Positions 1 through 8,789 of a stretch of DNA of 64,000 bases are shown piece after piece. The notes under the pieces were generated by a model, which had not been told where the DNA came from, ran no database searches, and saw only the letters and a list, made by a program, of their open reading frames with translations. The stretch covers positions 1-64,000 of the forward strand of contig JAHBTN010000005.1 of the NCBI GenBank assembly GCA_019638575.1. Direction: 5' to 3'. This DNA is from Ferruginibacter sp. (GTDB taxonomy: Bacteria > Bacteroidota > Bacteroidia > Chitinophagales > Chitinophagaceae). The position numbers were made by a program, and so were the translations under genes. How positions within the stretch are numbered: the stretch's first letter is position 1; the number at the start of each line of letters is the position of its first letter.

Positions 1-1
1 A

Positions 2-142
2 ATTGAACCTGGTTTTGCAGAAAGTTGTGGTACATGTCCTTCAACATCAGGAGGTGGGGTAAAACTTACATGCATATTGAAAGATGGTTTTTGTATTAAA
101 CCAGCAAATTGTAATAATGCAGTAGAATGTAAAAAAGATTGA
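2..142 (+). CDS. C-terminal end of a small cysteine-rich protein (5' end outside window)
   Basis: An open frame runs from the window edge to TGA at 140-142, giving the last 46 residues of a protein whose start lies outside. It is rich in cysteine (six), glycine, serine and asparagine, with paired Cys-Gly-Thr-Cys and spaced Cys residues, and ends in charged Glu-Cys-Lys-Lys-Asp. I cannot name the family. Small Cys-rich secreted peptides followed by a TlpA-like thioredoxin are common in Bacteroidota, so an exported disulfide-bonded or modified peptide is a guess. A strong terminator follows directly. Base composition is AT-rich like the next gene and unlike the rest of the window. Confidence 0.55.
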   Translation: MEPGFAESCGTCPSTSGGGVKLTCILKDGFCIKPANCNNAVECKKD

Positions 143-160
143 TAAGCATTGATTTTTATA

Positions 161-200
161 ACATAGCTTTCTACTTTATTAGGAAGCTATGTTTCTTTTG
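161..200 (+). terminator. Rho-independent terminator
   Basis: An 11-bp stem (161-171 with 182-192, one G-U pair) with a 10-nt loop is followed by a T-rich run (192-199). It closes the transcript of the cysteine-rich protein and separates it from the thioredoxin gene. Confidence 0.8.
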
Positions 201-247
201 ATTAAACAAAATGATTTTAAAATGTAAATTCTAAAAAGCAAAAATTA

Positions 248-1375
248 ATGAATATATATAGATTAATTTTGGTTTTTTTATTTGCATTATTTACTAAAGT
301 AAATGAAGCACAAAAAAAATTTGAAGCTATAATCTCTTTTCCAAAGTCAATAAATCTTAATAAGGTAAGTATTGAATATTATAATGGAAAAGAAACCATT
401 TCATTAAAATCGGACTCTAATAATAAGAAAATATTCATACATGATACTTATTATACTGATTATCCGATTTTAATGATTACTTACATAAAAGAAGAAGGTG
501 TAGTTATAAATCTAAAAAGATATTTACTAAAAGATAAGTCTACAATTATATTTTATAATAACGGAAATAGTGATTTAAATAATGCAAAGCTTATCAATGC
601 GATTGATTTTAAGAATTTAGGTGAAAGTCAATTTGATATTTTTGCAAATAAAGAAATAAAAGAACTAGATAATTTCTTAGCAATTAATGCTAAATATTTA
701 AAAGATAGTTTATCGTTGTATGAGCAATATCTAAAATTAGATTCTATATTAAAAGCAAAGAAATTAAAGTTTATCAAAGGAAATAGTGATTTATTTTATT
801 CATTCTGGGTATTTAAAAACGAATTTGTATCGAATACTGATTATAGTGCAAAAGATTTATTAAACATCTATAATTATTTTTTTTCAAAAATATATAAATA
901 CACTTTTGAAGGGAAATTGGTTTTAACGATTTTACAAGGCAGAATAAATGCAGTTAAAGGCAAAATGGCGCCTTTGTTCTCTGCAATTGATTTAAAAGGG
1001 GATAGTATTAACTTAATAAAGTTTAGAAATAAATATGTGATATTAAATTTTTGGGCTTCCTGGTGCAAGCCTTGTATTACTGAAATGCCTATTCTAGATT
1101 CAATATATAATTATTATTCAAAAAATAAAATTGTTATTATCTCTGTATCGCAGGATCAAAATAGAGATAACTGCATAAATGCAATACTAAAATACCAAAT
1201 GAATTGGTTTAATATTTTTAATGATTCTATGGTAAACAGCGCTTATGGTAATAATCCTGCAATCCCACAAGTTTATTTGATAGACAAGACAGGTAAGATT
1301 ATTTATTCCAGAACAGACGATAAAGATTATGATTTAAAGAAGTTAATTTCTATAGTAAAAAAATTAGAATTATAA
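248..1375 (+). CDS. TlpA-like secreted thiol-disulfide oxidoreductase
   Basis: 375 aa. An N-terminal signal peptide (about residues 1-21) is followed by about 220 residues of poorly conserved, Lys/Asn-rich sequence and a C-terminal thioredoxin-fold domain (about 243-375). The redox motif WASWCKPC has its cysteines at about 273 and 276, and a cis-Pro loop (Ala-Ile-Pro-Gln-Val) follows at about 340. The layout is typical of Bacteroidota periplasmic TlpA/ResA-like reductases with an N-terminal DUF4369-like region; the substrate is unknown. The gene is clearly more AT-rich than neighbours from glyA onward, with Asn/Lys/Ile codons dominating, which suggests recent acquisition. It has its own start after the upstream terminator. 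Confidence 0.85.
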   Translation: MNIYRLILVFLFALFTKVNEAQKKFEAIISFPKSINLNKVSIEYYNGKETISLKSDSNNKKIFIHDTYYTDYPILMITYIKEEGVVINLKRYLLKDKSTIIFYNNGNSDLNNAKLINAIDFKNLGESQFDIFANKEIKELDNFLAINAKYLKDSLSLYEQYLKLDSILKAKKLKFIKGNSDLFYSFWVFKNEFVSNTDYSAKDLLNIYNYFFSKIYKYTFEGKLVLTILQGRINAVKGKMAPLFSAIDLKGDSINLIKFRNKYVILNFWASWCKPCITEMPILDSIYNYYSKNKIVIISVSQDQNRDNCINAILKYQMNWFNIFNDSMVNSAYGNNPAIPQVYLIDKTGKIIYSRTDDKDYDLKKLISIVKKLEL

Positions 1376-1425
1376 ATTCAGGTCTTCTTTGTTTGTTCAA
1401 AACCCTATTACTTACAAAATCTGTA

Positions 1426-1608
1426 ATGAAAAGATATTTTATCGTTTTAGGACTCCTGCTATTATTTTTAAATAGTTTTTCTCAAACTGATTATTCAGGG
1501 AATTCAAATGTACGTCTGAGTATTTCATCGGGTGAGCCACCCCAAAAGGGTGGTTCACCCCAAAAATTTTCATCTCACATTCTTACAAAAAAATTAGCAG
1601 GCGCATAA
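1426..1608 (+). CDS. Small secreted protein, possibly a truncated remnant
   Basis: From ATG 1426 (preferred over an in-frame TTG at 1393 because a clean signal peptide begins there) the frame gives 60 aa: a hydrophobic signal segment ending in a Ser-Phe-Ser-Gln cleavage region, then about 40 residues. The part after residue 35 is encoded by a GC-richer palindrome (1531-1559) and has no recognisable fold. I read it as a secreted protein cut off by a repeat insertion, or a spurious short ORF fused to one. Function is unknown. Confidence 0.35.
   Translation: MKRYFIVLGLLLLFLNSFSQTDYSGNSNVRLSISSGEPPQKGGSPQKFSSHILTKKLAGA
1531..1559. repeat. REP-like palindrome
   Basis: Two 12-nt arms (1531-1542 and 1548-1559) pair with a single G-U and enclose a 5-nt loop. 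The element is GC-rich within AT-rich DNA and lies inside the short ORF at 1426-1608. No T-run follows, so it is not a terminator. It looks like a dispersed palindromic repeat. Confidence 0.6.
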
Positions 1609-1636
1609 GTTTTATACGCATCAGGATAAAACCTTT

Positions 1637-2914
1637 TTATCCCAATTGCGGGTACAAAGGAAAATCTTTCATAAATGATTTTACATCGGCAGCCACTGTT
1701 GCAATGGTTTTCTCATCATCAATATGCATCAAAACTTTGTCAATAAAATCAACCAGTGTTTCCATCTGTGTTTCCTGCATGCCCCTTGTGGTAACAGCCG
1801 GCACACCTACCCTTATACCCGATGTAACAAAGGGGCTTTTATCATCAAAAGGCACTGCATTTTTATTTAATGTTATGTGCGCCTTGTCTAAAGTTTCTTG
1901 TGCTTTTTTGCCGGTGATATTTTTGTTTCGCAGGTCAATCAACATAAGATGGTTATCGGTGCCATTGCTTATTAAGTTATAACCACGCTTTACAAAAGCG
2001 CTCGCCATGGCTTGTGCATTGCTGATTACCTGTTTGCCATAAACTTTAAAATCATCGGTAAGTATTTCGCCAAATGCTACGGCTTTGGCAGCTATTACAT
2101 GCTCAAGCGGGCCGCCTTGTGTGCCGGGGAAAACAGCCAGATCTAATAACGAGCTCATCATCCTAAGGTTTCCTTTGGGATCTTTAATGCCCCAGGGGTT
2201 TTCAAAATCGTGGCGCAGCATAATAATGCCGCCCCTTGGCCCACGCAAAGTTTTATGGGTGGTGGATGATACAATATGGCAATGATCAAAGGGGTCGTTT
2301 AGTAAACCGGAAGCAATTAAACCGGCAGGGTGAGCAATATCTGCAAATACAATAGCACCCACTTCATCGGCAATGGCACGTATGCGTTTATAATCCCAAT
2401 CCCTGCTGTATGCCGATGCACCGCAAATGATCATCTTTGGTTTTTCGGCCCTGGCTTTTGTTTCTAATTGTTCGTAATCAACTAAACCATCTTTAGTAAC
2501 ACCATAATGTATGGCCTGGTAAGTTTTTCCGCTAAAGTTAGCCGGGCTGCCATGTGTTAAGTGCCCACCCATACTTAAATCGAGGCCAAGAAATTTTTCA
2601 CCGGGTTTCATCACCGCCAGGTAAACGGCGCCGTTAGCCTGTGCACCGCTATGTGGTTGCACATTGGCCCAACTGCAATTAAATATTTTTTTTAACCGGT
2701 CAATGGCTAATTGTTCAATCTCGTCCACCACTTCGCAACCACCGTAATATCTTTTACCGGGATAACCTTCGGCATATTTATTAGTAGGCACGGTACCCAT
2801 GGCCTGCATTACCTGCATGCTGGTAAAATTTTCGGAGGCAATAAGCTCAATGCCATTTCGCTGGCGTTGCAGTTCTTTATTTATTAAATCAAAAACAAGT
2901 GTATCATTTTGCAT
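1637..2914 (-). CDS. glyA: Serine hydroxymethyltransferase
   Basis: 425 aa, full length. Cytosolic PLP enzyme that interconverts serine plus tetrahydrofolate with glycine plus 5,10-methylene-THF, the main one-carbon source. The PLP lysine is K221 in the conserved [10 protein letters not shown] segment. The N-terminal ELIASEN motif, the YPGKRYYGG loop (about 51-59) and the ADIAHPAGL segment (about 191-199) are intact. It is monocistronic. A TATATTTG -7 element sits about 20 nt upstream of the ATG. Its stop codon lies inside a short inverted repeat (1624-1642). Confidence 0.98.
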   Translation of the reverse strand: MQNDTLVFDLINKELQRQRNGIELIASENFTSMQVMQAMGTVPTNKYAEGYPGKRYYGGCEVVDEIEQLAIDRLKKIFNCSWANVQPHSGAQANGAVYLAVMKPGEKFLGLDLSMGGHLTHGSPANFSGKTYQAIHYGVTKDGLVDYEQLETKARAEKPKMIICGASAYSRDWDYKRIRAIADEVGAIVFADIAHPAGLIASGLLNDPFDHCHIVSSTTHKTLRGPRGGIIMLRHDFENPWGIKDPKGNLRMMSSLLDLAVFPGTQGGPLEHVIAAKAVAFGEILTDDFKVYGKQVISNAQAMASAFVKRGYNLISNGTDNHLMLIDLRNKNITGKKAQETLDKAHITLNKNAVPFDDKSPFVTSGIRVGVPAVTTRGMQETQMETLVDFIDKVLMHIDDEKTIATVAADVKSFMKDFPLYPQLG

Positions 2915-2932
2915 ATAGTATCATTAGAAACG

Positions 2933-2940
2933 CAAATATA
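2933..2940 (-). promoter_or_regulatory. Probable -7 element of glyA
   Basis: TATATTTG on the minus strand matches the Bacteroidota -7 consensus TAnnTTTG and lies 18 nt before the glyA start codon. No convincing -33 TTTG at the expected spacing was found. Confidence 0.45.
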
Positions 2941-3062
2941 AGAAGGGTGGTTTATTTAGCTGATAGTTTTACCAACAAAACCTAATGTGTTTTAATTACA
3001 TAAAATTCACTACTTTCACACCCGTTTCAGGTATAAGAAAATTTGAGTATAAACTAAAAATA

Positions 3063-3075
3063 CTGCCGTAGGCAG
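3063..3075. repeat. Short palindrome (CTGCC-GTA-GGCAG) in a gene leader
   Basis: A perfect 5-bp stem with a 3-nt loop. It is extended by outer complementary AAACTAA/TTAGTTT words (about 3053-3084) and ends a few bases before the ATG at 3090. It resembles CTGCCTACGGCAG-type dispersed palindromes. It could form a hairpin just upstream of the start codon. Confidence 0.45.
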
Positions 3076-3089
3076 GTTAGTTTTCAATA

Positions 3090-4100
3090 ATGAAGGCAAT
3101 CATTCCCGTTGCAGGAGCAGGTACAAAGCTTCGTCCGCATACATATACACAACCAAAAGCGCTTATTCCGCTTGCAGGCAAAACAATACTCAGCATCATC
3201 ATCGATCAGTTGCATGAGGCAGGTATAAAAGATTTTATTTTCATTATCGGGTACCTTGGCGAAAAAATACAGGATTATGTAAAGACCGAATACCCGGGGC
3301 TTAACAGTTCTTTTGTACAGCAAAACGAGCGCTATGGTACCGGCCATGCTGTAAACTTAACCCGTGAGTTGGTGGGCGATGATGAAGTGATGATAATTTT
3401 AGGCGATACCATTGCCGATTATGATGTGAAGGAGATAATGGATTCGCCGGTTTCGATGCTGGGCGTGAAAAAGGTAGATGACCCACGCAATTTTGGCGTA
3501 GCCGAAATTGAGGAAGACGGATACATTAGCCGTGTGGTTGAAAAGCCGGCAATACCTAAAAGCAATATGGCATTGGTGGGTGTGTACAAGATAAAAGAAA
3601 CAGCCGTCATGTTTTCGTGCCTCCAAAAACTAATTGTAACTAACGATAATGGTTACGAAGAGTTTAGCCTAACCGATGCATTGGAATGTATGATGCAGAA
3701 CGGGGCAAAGTTTAAATCGTTTAAAGTAAATAACTGGTTCGACTGCGGGAAAAAAGAAACCCTTCTTGAATCAAATGCCACTTTATTAAAAAAATTCGGC
3801 GGCAATGTTTTCGACGGGAAATCATTTGAGAATACCATCATAATTCCGCCTGTTTCCATTGCAGCAGGCTGCGAAATAAAAAATTCTGTTATAGGCCCCA
3901 ATGTGGCCATTGGTGAGCATACAAAAATAAACCACGCAATTATTAAAAATTCTATCATTGGCGCTTACTCAAACCTGTTTGAGATTGTACTTAGCCATTC
4001 ACTAATTGGCAGCGATGCCGAAGTGAAAGGCGTAAACCGTAGCCTTAACATTGGCGATAATACTGCTATTGATTTAAGCGGTATGAAATCTTTGGACTAG
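3090..4100 (+). CDS. Sugar-1-phosphate nucleotidyltransferase
   Basis: 336 aa. The N-terminal nucleotidyltransferase domain (about 1-235) opens with the nucleotide-binding loop GAGTKLRP (9-16), with Lys where Arg is usual, and has the LGDT metal-binding segment (about 108-111) and a VEKP motif. The C-terminal third (about 250-330) is a left-handed beta-helix built of hexapeptide repeats. The fold fits glucose-1-phosphate thymidylyl-/uridylyltransferase or mannose-1-phosphate guanylyltransferase types that make NDP-sugars for envelope polysaccharide; the exact substrate cannot be read from sequence. The polysaccharide export genes at 5.2-8.7 kb fit that role. Confidence 0.88.
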   Translation: MKAIIPVAGAGTKLRPHTYTQPKALIPLAGKTILSIIIDQLHEAGIKDFIFIIGYLGEKIQDYVKTEYPGLNSSFVQQNERYGTGHAVNLTRELVGDDEVMIILGDTIADYDVKEIMDSPVSMLGVKKVDDPRNFGVAEIEEDGYISRVVEKPAIPKSNMALVGVYKIKETAVMFSCLQKLIVTNDNGYEEFSLTDALECMMQNGAKFKSFKVNNWFDCGKKETLLESNATLLKKFGGNVFDGKSFENTIIIPPVSIAAGCEIKNSVIGPNVAIGEHTKINHAIIKNSIIGAYSNLFEIVLSHSLIGSDAEVKGVNRSLNIGDNTAIDLSGMKSLD

Positions 4101-4259
4101 GATATTTGTAGCTGGTTACTACTTTACCTGTATTTCTTTTATACCGCAAAACAGCAAAAAAAATGCTGCTGATTAAAATAAATTCTTTTACTTTGCGTTT
4201 CAAAGTACTTTCTATTCGTTAATCAATTTTAACGATATTTGAAAAAACTGTATATAAAC

Positions 4260-5198
4260 ATGCAAAACCGGGTAACCAGATTATTTAATACCAGCTATCC
4301 TATTGTGCAGGCAGGCATGATATGGGCAAGTGGTTGGCGGCTGGCAAGTGCTGTAAGCAATGCCGGCGCCCTGGGTTTGATAGGTAGCGGAAGCATGTAT
4401 CCCGATGTACTTAAAGAACATATACAAAAATGTAAAGCAGCCACCGATAAACCATTTGGTGTTAATGTACCGTTGCTGTATCCCGATATTGATAAGCATA
4501 TCGATATCATCATAAAAGAAAAAGTACCAATTGTATTTACATCGGCCGGCAACCCAAAAACCTGGACGGGCATTTTAAAACAACACAACATTACTGTGGT
4601 GCATGTTGTAAGCAGCAGCAAATTTGCCGTAAAGGCACAGGAGGCAGGTTGCGATGCAGTAGTGGCCGAAGGATTTGAGGCCGGTGGCCACAATGGTAGA
4701 GAGGAAACAACTACCATGGTTTTGATACCTGCAATATGTGAAGCGGTTAGCATACCTGTGATAGCAGCAGGCGGTATTGCCACCGGCAGGCAAATGCTGG
4801 CCGCCATGGTATTGGGCGCCGATGGTGTACAGGTAGGAAGCCGCTTTGTTGCAAGCGCCGAAGCATCATCGCACCAGGATTTTAAAAACCTTGTAGTGAA
4901 TGCTAAGGAAGGTGATACACAACTTGCTTTAAAAAAATTAACGCCGGTTAGGCTTTTAAAAAATGAATTTTATAACCAGGTAAACGAAGCAGAAAAAAAA
5001 GGAGCAACGGAAGAAGAATTACAAAAATTATTAGGCAGGGGCCGGGCTAAAAAAGGAATGTTTGAAGGAAAAATTGATGATGGTGAATTGGAAATTGGAC
5101 AAGTTAGCGCTCTAATTAAGAACATACAACCTGCTGCTGAAATTGTAAAGGAGATATACACATCGTATGAAGAAGCTTTACGGCAGCCAGTTAAATAA
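4260..5198 (+). CDS. NAD(P)H-dependent flavin oxidoreductase (nitronate monooxygenase / FabK-like)
   Basis: 312 aa from ATG 4260; a TTG at 4239 would add seven residues but the ATG matches the family N-terminus. TIM-barrel FMN enzyme of the 2-nitropropane dioxygenase family. Visible motifs are the N-terminal PIVQAGM segment, the EGFEAGGHNG loop with the family histidine, AAGGIATG and GADGVQVGSRF for FMN phosphate binding. Members oxidise nitronates or act as enoyl-ACP reductase (FabK); sequence alone does not decide. The 3' end carries the promoter region of the next gene. Confidence 0.82.
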   Translation: MQNRVTRLFNTSYPIVQAGMIWASGWRLASAVSNAGALGLIGSGSMYPDVLKEHIQKCKAATDKPFGVNVPLLYPDIDKHIDIIIKEKVPIVFTSAGNPKTWTGILKQHNITVVHVVSSSKFAVKAQEAGCDAVVAEGFEAGGHNGREETTTMVLIPAICEAVSIPVIAAGGIATGRQMLAAMVLGADGVQVGSRFVASAEASSHQDFKNLVVNAKEGDTQLALKKLTPVRLLKNEFYNQVNEAEKKGATEEELQKLLGRGRAKKGMFEGKIDDGELEIGQVSALIKNIQPAAEIVKEIYTSYEEALRQPVK

Positions 5199-5203
5199 AT
5201 TAT

Positions 5204-5211
5204 TATATTTG
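5204..5211 (+). promoter_or_regulatory. -7 element upstream of the SLBB export gene
   Basis: TATATTTG matches TAnnTTTG exactly and lies 36 nt before ATG 5248. Because it is downstream of an alternative in-frame ATG at 5167, it supports 5248 as the true start. A weak TTTA lies at 5177-5180. Confidence 0.5.
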
Positions 5212-5247
5212 CCGGCAATTAAAAATTTGAAAATCAACCCCCAATAT

Positions 5248-7656
5248 ATGTTACAATACACAAGAAAATTTTATTCCCGTTTTAAAAAAGAAATTTGTGT
5301 TTTCATAACATTCTATTTGTTTGTGTTGAATGCAGTTGCGCAAAATCCAATTAAAGATCCCAATAATCCTGATGTACCCATCTTACCAACTCAAATATCT
5401 CCCGGCCAGTTTTATGATATTTTAAAAGATAAGAATACAGATAAAAAGAAAACAGGCGACGACAATAATTTTTCTCTTAAAGACAAAATTGAAAAAGACA
5501 GCCTGGTAAAAGAAATTACACCGCAATCAATAAACCCTACCGAAGATACTTATGGCATGAGCCTTTTCAGGTCGGGTGTGGTAGCCTCTATCACAGAACT
5601 ATCTACTCCGCCATTAGATTATCCTATTGGTGTGTACGACCGAATCATTGTATCGTTATGGAATGGAGCCGAGGCTACTTTAGATTATACTGTTGCAAGA
5701 GATGGCTCAATTTTTCCGGCAAGTATCGGCAAAATATATTTACAAGGCCTCACTTTTGAACAGGTACGTTCATTGCTTACTCAGCGTTTTAAATCTTTTG
5801 TGCCCCCATCTACAAACATTTCTGTATCTATTGGCCAGCCACGTACTATATCTGTAAATGTAGCCGGTGAAGTAAGAAAGCAGGGGCCAGTTACCGTATC
5901 TGCCTTTACCAATGCTTTTAATGTAATTGCTTTGGCAGGCGGCCCAACCAATCTTGCTAATTTGCGTAATATACAAATAAAGCGTAACGGCAGGGTGATA
6001 GATGAACTGGATGTATATAAATACTTAACTACTGGCGATTTTGGAAAACACATCTACTTAGAGAATAATGATTTTGTAATTGTATCGGCTGTTGCAAAAA
6101 GGGTGAAAGCCGAAGGGAAATTTAAGCGCCCAATGTATTACCAGTTAAAAAATAATGAGGGCATGAAAGCATTATTGCAATATTCTGGCGGATTGGAGAG
6201 AGATGCATTTTCGAGCGGTGTAAAAGTTTACCGCACCGAGCTGGAGAAACAGGTTATTGAAGATGTGAATGCAACCGCCATCATTAATCCAACACATGAT
6301 CCCAGGTTTGTTAATACAGATTTTCCGTTGGTGGATGGTGATATAGTACGAGTAATTGCCGTAAACCCCGGCCTGGTAAATAAGATTGAGATGAAAGGCG
6401 AAATATCTTATCCCGGCCAGTACGAAGCAAGAAAAGGCGATAAATTATTTGATTTGATAAACAGGGCAGGAGGCATAACCCGTAACACTTATTTGCCACG
6501 AGCATATATTTTTAGAGGAGGCGGAGATAGTACCAATATTAAAGCCAGCAAAGTAGAAGTAAACTTAACAGATATAACTACTAATGATACAGCCAGTAAG
6601 TACAATGTAGAATTATATGCCAACGACCAGGTATTGCTTTTTAATTCCAATCAATTTGCCGATAAACAATATGTTGAAATTTTTGGAGAAGTAAGGCAGC
6701 AAGGTAAAGTAAATAAATACGGTGGAATGACCTTGCAGGACCTTTTATACCTTTCTGGCGGATTAAAACAATCGGCAGAATATGGCCGTATTGAAATATC
6801 GAGTGTGGTTGATATTGATTCGGCCAAAGGTATGCAAATGCCTACCCGTACAATTGTGAAAACGATAAAGATTGCGCCAACATTAGAGCTTGACAGTGTT
6901 TCGGCAGGTATAATATTAAAACCTTTCGACCAGGTGTATGTACGTAAAAACCCAACTTTTGAATTGCAGCAGTTGATTACTTTAAATGGACTTGTTCAGT
7001 ATGAAGGCCCTTATCCAAGGCTTAGCAAAACCGAAAGGTTATCTTCTTATATACAAAGAGCAGGCGGCCTTAAAGAAAATGCAGATTTAAGCGGCGCCAT
7101 TTTGTATCGCCGAAAAACACAATTTTTCAGTGAAAACATTACTAAGAAAGTTGCTTCATCTGTTGACTCATTGGGAAATTTAAATTTAGATTCTGCCAAA
7201 TCATCAATAGCCGAAGCCATTACAGAGCCCATCAGTATTGATTTATACAAGGCATTAAAATATAAAAATTCTAAGTATGATATAATACTGCAGGAAGGCG
7301 ATGTTATATTTATTCCGGAAGTAAATCCATTTGTAAGTGTAAAAGGCGTGGTACAATCGCCACTTAAATTAACTTTTGATAAAGAGCATACTAATGTTGG
7401 TTATTATATTGATAAAGCAGGTGGTTATGGTATTAAGCCATGGCGAAACAGGGTTTATGTAACTTATGCTAATGGCAAAAGCCGAAGAACAAAGAACCTG
7501 TTTTTTATACATTTTTATCCAAAGGTAAAAGCAGGCTCTACTATTACTGTGCCTTTAAGGCCTAAAGGTTCGGAAGTTACCGACTCGATGGTACAAGTGG
7601 TGATATCAACCATACCGGTTGTACTGGCAGCAGTTCTTATAAAAGCTTTTAATTAA
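5248..7656 (+). CDS. Outer-membrane polysaccharide export protein with multiple SLBB domains (Wza-like)
   Basis: 802 aa from ATG 5248; the longer 829-aa frame from 5167 overlaps the previous gene and would bury the signal peptide. A signal peptide (about residues 1-32, ending AVAQ) is followed by a polysaccharide export (Poly_export) domain at about 100-190 and then a series of SLBB beta-grasp domains recognisable by recurring AGG(L/I/P) and 'GxVxxPG' turns. A short hydrophobic C-terminal helix ends at Lys-Ala-Phe-Asn. Such proteins form the outer-membrane channel for capsule or exopolysaccharide. The Wzz-like partner starts 19 nt downstream, forming a two-gene unit closed by a terminator. 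Confidence 0.93.
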   Translation: MLQYTRKFYSRFKKEICVFITFYLFVLNAVAQNPIKDPNNPDVPILPTQISPGQFYDILKDKNTDKKKTGDDNNFSLKDKIEKDSLVKEITPQSINPTEDTYGMSLFRSGVVASITELSTPPLDYPIGVYDRIIVSLWNGAEATLDYTVARDGSIFPASIGKIYLQGLTFEQVRSLLTQRFKSFVPPSTNISVSIGQPRTISVNVAGEVRKQGPVTVSAFTNAFNVIALAGGPTNLANLRNIQIKRNGRVIDELDVYKYLTTGDFGKHIYLENNDFVIVSAVAKRVKAEGKFKRPMYYQLKNNEGMKALLQYSGGLERDAFSSGVKVYRTELEKQVIEDVNATAIINPTHDPRFVNTDFPLVDGDIVRVIAVNPGLVNKIEMKGEISYPGQYEARKGDKLFDLINRAGGITRNTYLPRAYIFRGGGDSTNIKASKVEVNLTDITTNDTASKYNVELYANDQVLLFNSNQFADKQYVEIFGEVRQQGKVNKYGGMTLQDLLYLSGGLKQSAEYGRIEISSVVDIDSAKGMQMPTRTIVKTIKIAPTLELDSVSAGIILKPFDQVYVRKNPTFELQQLITLNGLVQYEGPYPRLSKTERLSSYIQRAGGLKENADLSGAILYRRKTQFFSENITKKVASSVDSLGNLNLDSAKSSIAEAITEPISIDLYKALKYKNSKYDIILQEGDVIFIPEVNPFVSVKGVVQSPLKLTFDKEHTNVGYYIDKAGGYGIKPWRNRVYVTYANGKSRRTKNLFFIHFYPKVKAGSTITVPLRPKGSEVTDSMVQVVISTIPVVLAAVLIKAFN

Positions 7657-7675
7657 ACGAGCCTAATTTTTTTGT

Positions 7676-8728
7676 ATGAACAATTTAGAACTTATAAAAC
7701 TACTATTGCAACGTATTAAAAAGTACAGTTGGTTAATAGCCGTTTTAGCATTGGCCTTTGGCGCTTTATTCTTTTATATGGCTAACCAAAGCCTGTTGTT
7801 ATATACATCAAAGTCAACTGTGTTTCCATTAAACGGCACTCCCGAAACCAATCCCGGTTCTACCATCAGTAGTTTGTTAGGCCTGGGCGATGTTACCAAA
7901 TCATTTACAGGCGATGCCTCTATAAATATTGTAGAACTTGCAACCAGCCGCCGTACCAGGGAAGCTGTAGCGATGGCAAGAATACCTTCTATGCAAAACA
8001 AAACTGTATCTGATTTGATTATTGAAGAAAACAATAAGTATACAGGTTTTATGCAGAATGATAAAATAGAAAGGCCCAAAGACAGCCTGGATAAAATAAA
8101 TATTGCCAGTAACCTGCTTCAACTTTCATTTATAGCTAAGATAAACAAGAACGGGATACTTGAATTGTATTTTACAAACAGTAACCCCGAGCTGGTAAGG
8201 GAAATAAGTTATATATACATTGATAAGATTTCGGAGTTTTATATTGACCTGAAAAAGAAAAAAGCACAAATTGATTATGAGTTTGCCATTAAGAAAGTTG
8301 ATTCGCTGCAAAATGTATTGAACCAACTTGATAAGCGTGCCATTAAACTGGACGAAAGCACTTTCTTTACCAATGAGGGCCTGCAGCGTTACAGCCTGCC
8401 AAAAGCAAACCTGGCACAGGATAAAGCTACTGTGCAATCGCAATACTATTATGCGGTTAATAACAGGGAATCTGCTGCATACCGTTTACAAAAAGAAACA
8501 CCATTGATAGAACCGCTTGATAAACCTGAGCCGCCCTTTGATAAAACAAAAAAATCAAGAATTATATACAGTATCCTTGGATTGATGCTGGGATCTATCA
8601 TTGCCTTGCTTATTATCAGTTGGAAAGTGATTAATAAATACCTTGCTGATGAACTGAACAGGGCTATTGAAAAAGCTTCAAAACCTAAATCAACAACGGC
8701 TGTTCAGCAGGCAGGACCGGTAAAATAA
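7676..8728 (+). CDS. Wzz-like polysaccharide chain-length / co-polymerase protein
   Basis: 350 aa. It has the standard two-membrane-helix layout: TM1 at about residues 18-37, a large periplasmic part with coiled-coil-prone Lys/Gln/Leu segments at about 195-260, and TM2 at about 291-313 after a Pro-Glu-Pro-Pro-Phe-Asp segment (the proline-rich motif of Wzz proteins). The cytosolic tail has no Walker motifs, so there is no fused tyrosine kinase. It probably controls chain length and docks to the SLBB exporter encoded just upstream. Confidence 0.88.
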   Translation: MNNLELIKLLLQRIKKYSWLIAVLALAFGALFFYMANQSLLLYTSKSTVFPLNGTPETNPGSTISSLLGLGDVTKSFTGDASINIVELATSRRTREAVAMARIPSMQNKTVSDLIIEENNKYTGFMQNDKIERPKDSLDKINIASNLLQLSFIAKINKNGILELYFTNSNPELVREISYIYIDKISEFYIDLKKKKAQIDYEFAIKKVDSLQNVLNQLDKRAIKLDESTFFTNEGLQRYSLPKANLAQDKATVQSQYYYAVNNRESAAYRLQKETPLIEPLDKPEPPFDKTKKSRIIYSILGLMLGSIIALLIISWKVINKYLADELNRAIEKASKPKSTTAVQQAGPVK

Positions 8729-8734
8729 TTTATT

Positions 8735-8763
8735 AAAAACGCTCCGGGTATTGGAGCGTTTTT
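8735..8763 (+). terminator. Rho-independent terminator after the export pair
   Basis: Perfect 11-bp stem (8735-8745 with 8753-8763) with a 7-nt loop; the 3' arm ends in five T. The A-run on the other side means it can also serve the convergent minus-strand ABC operon. Confidence 0.85.
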
Positions 8764-8789
8764 AATTTGTAGTATATGCAGTAAACTGT

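Noticed and set aside
4142-4180. Terminator after the nucleotidyltransferase gene
   Set aside because: CAGCA/TGCTG can pair but the arms are short, the loop is an A-run and no T-run follows.
5167-5247. Longer N-terminus for the SLBB export protein
   Set aside because: It overlaps the upstream gene, hides the signal peptide and lies before the -7 element at 5204-5211.
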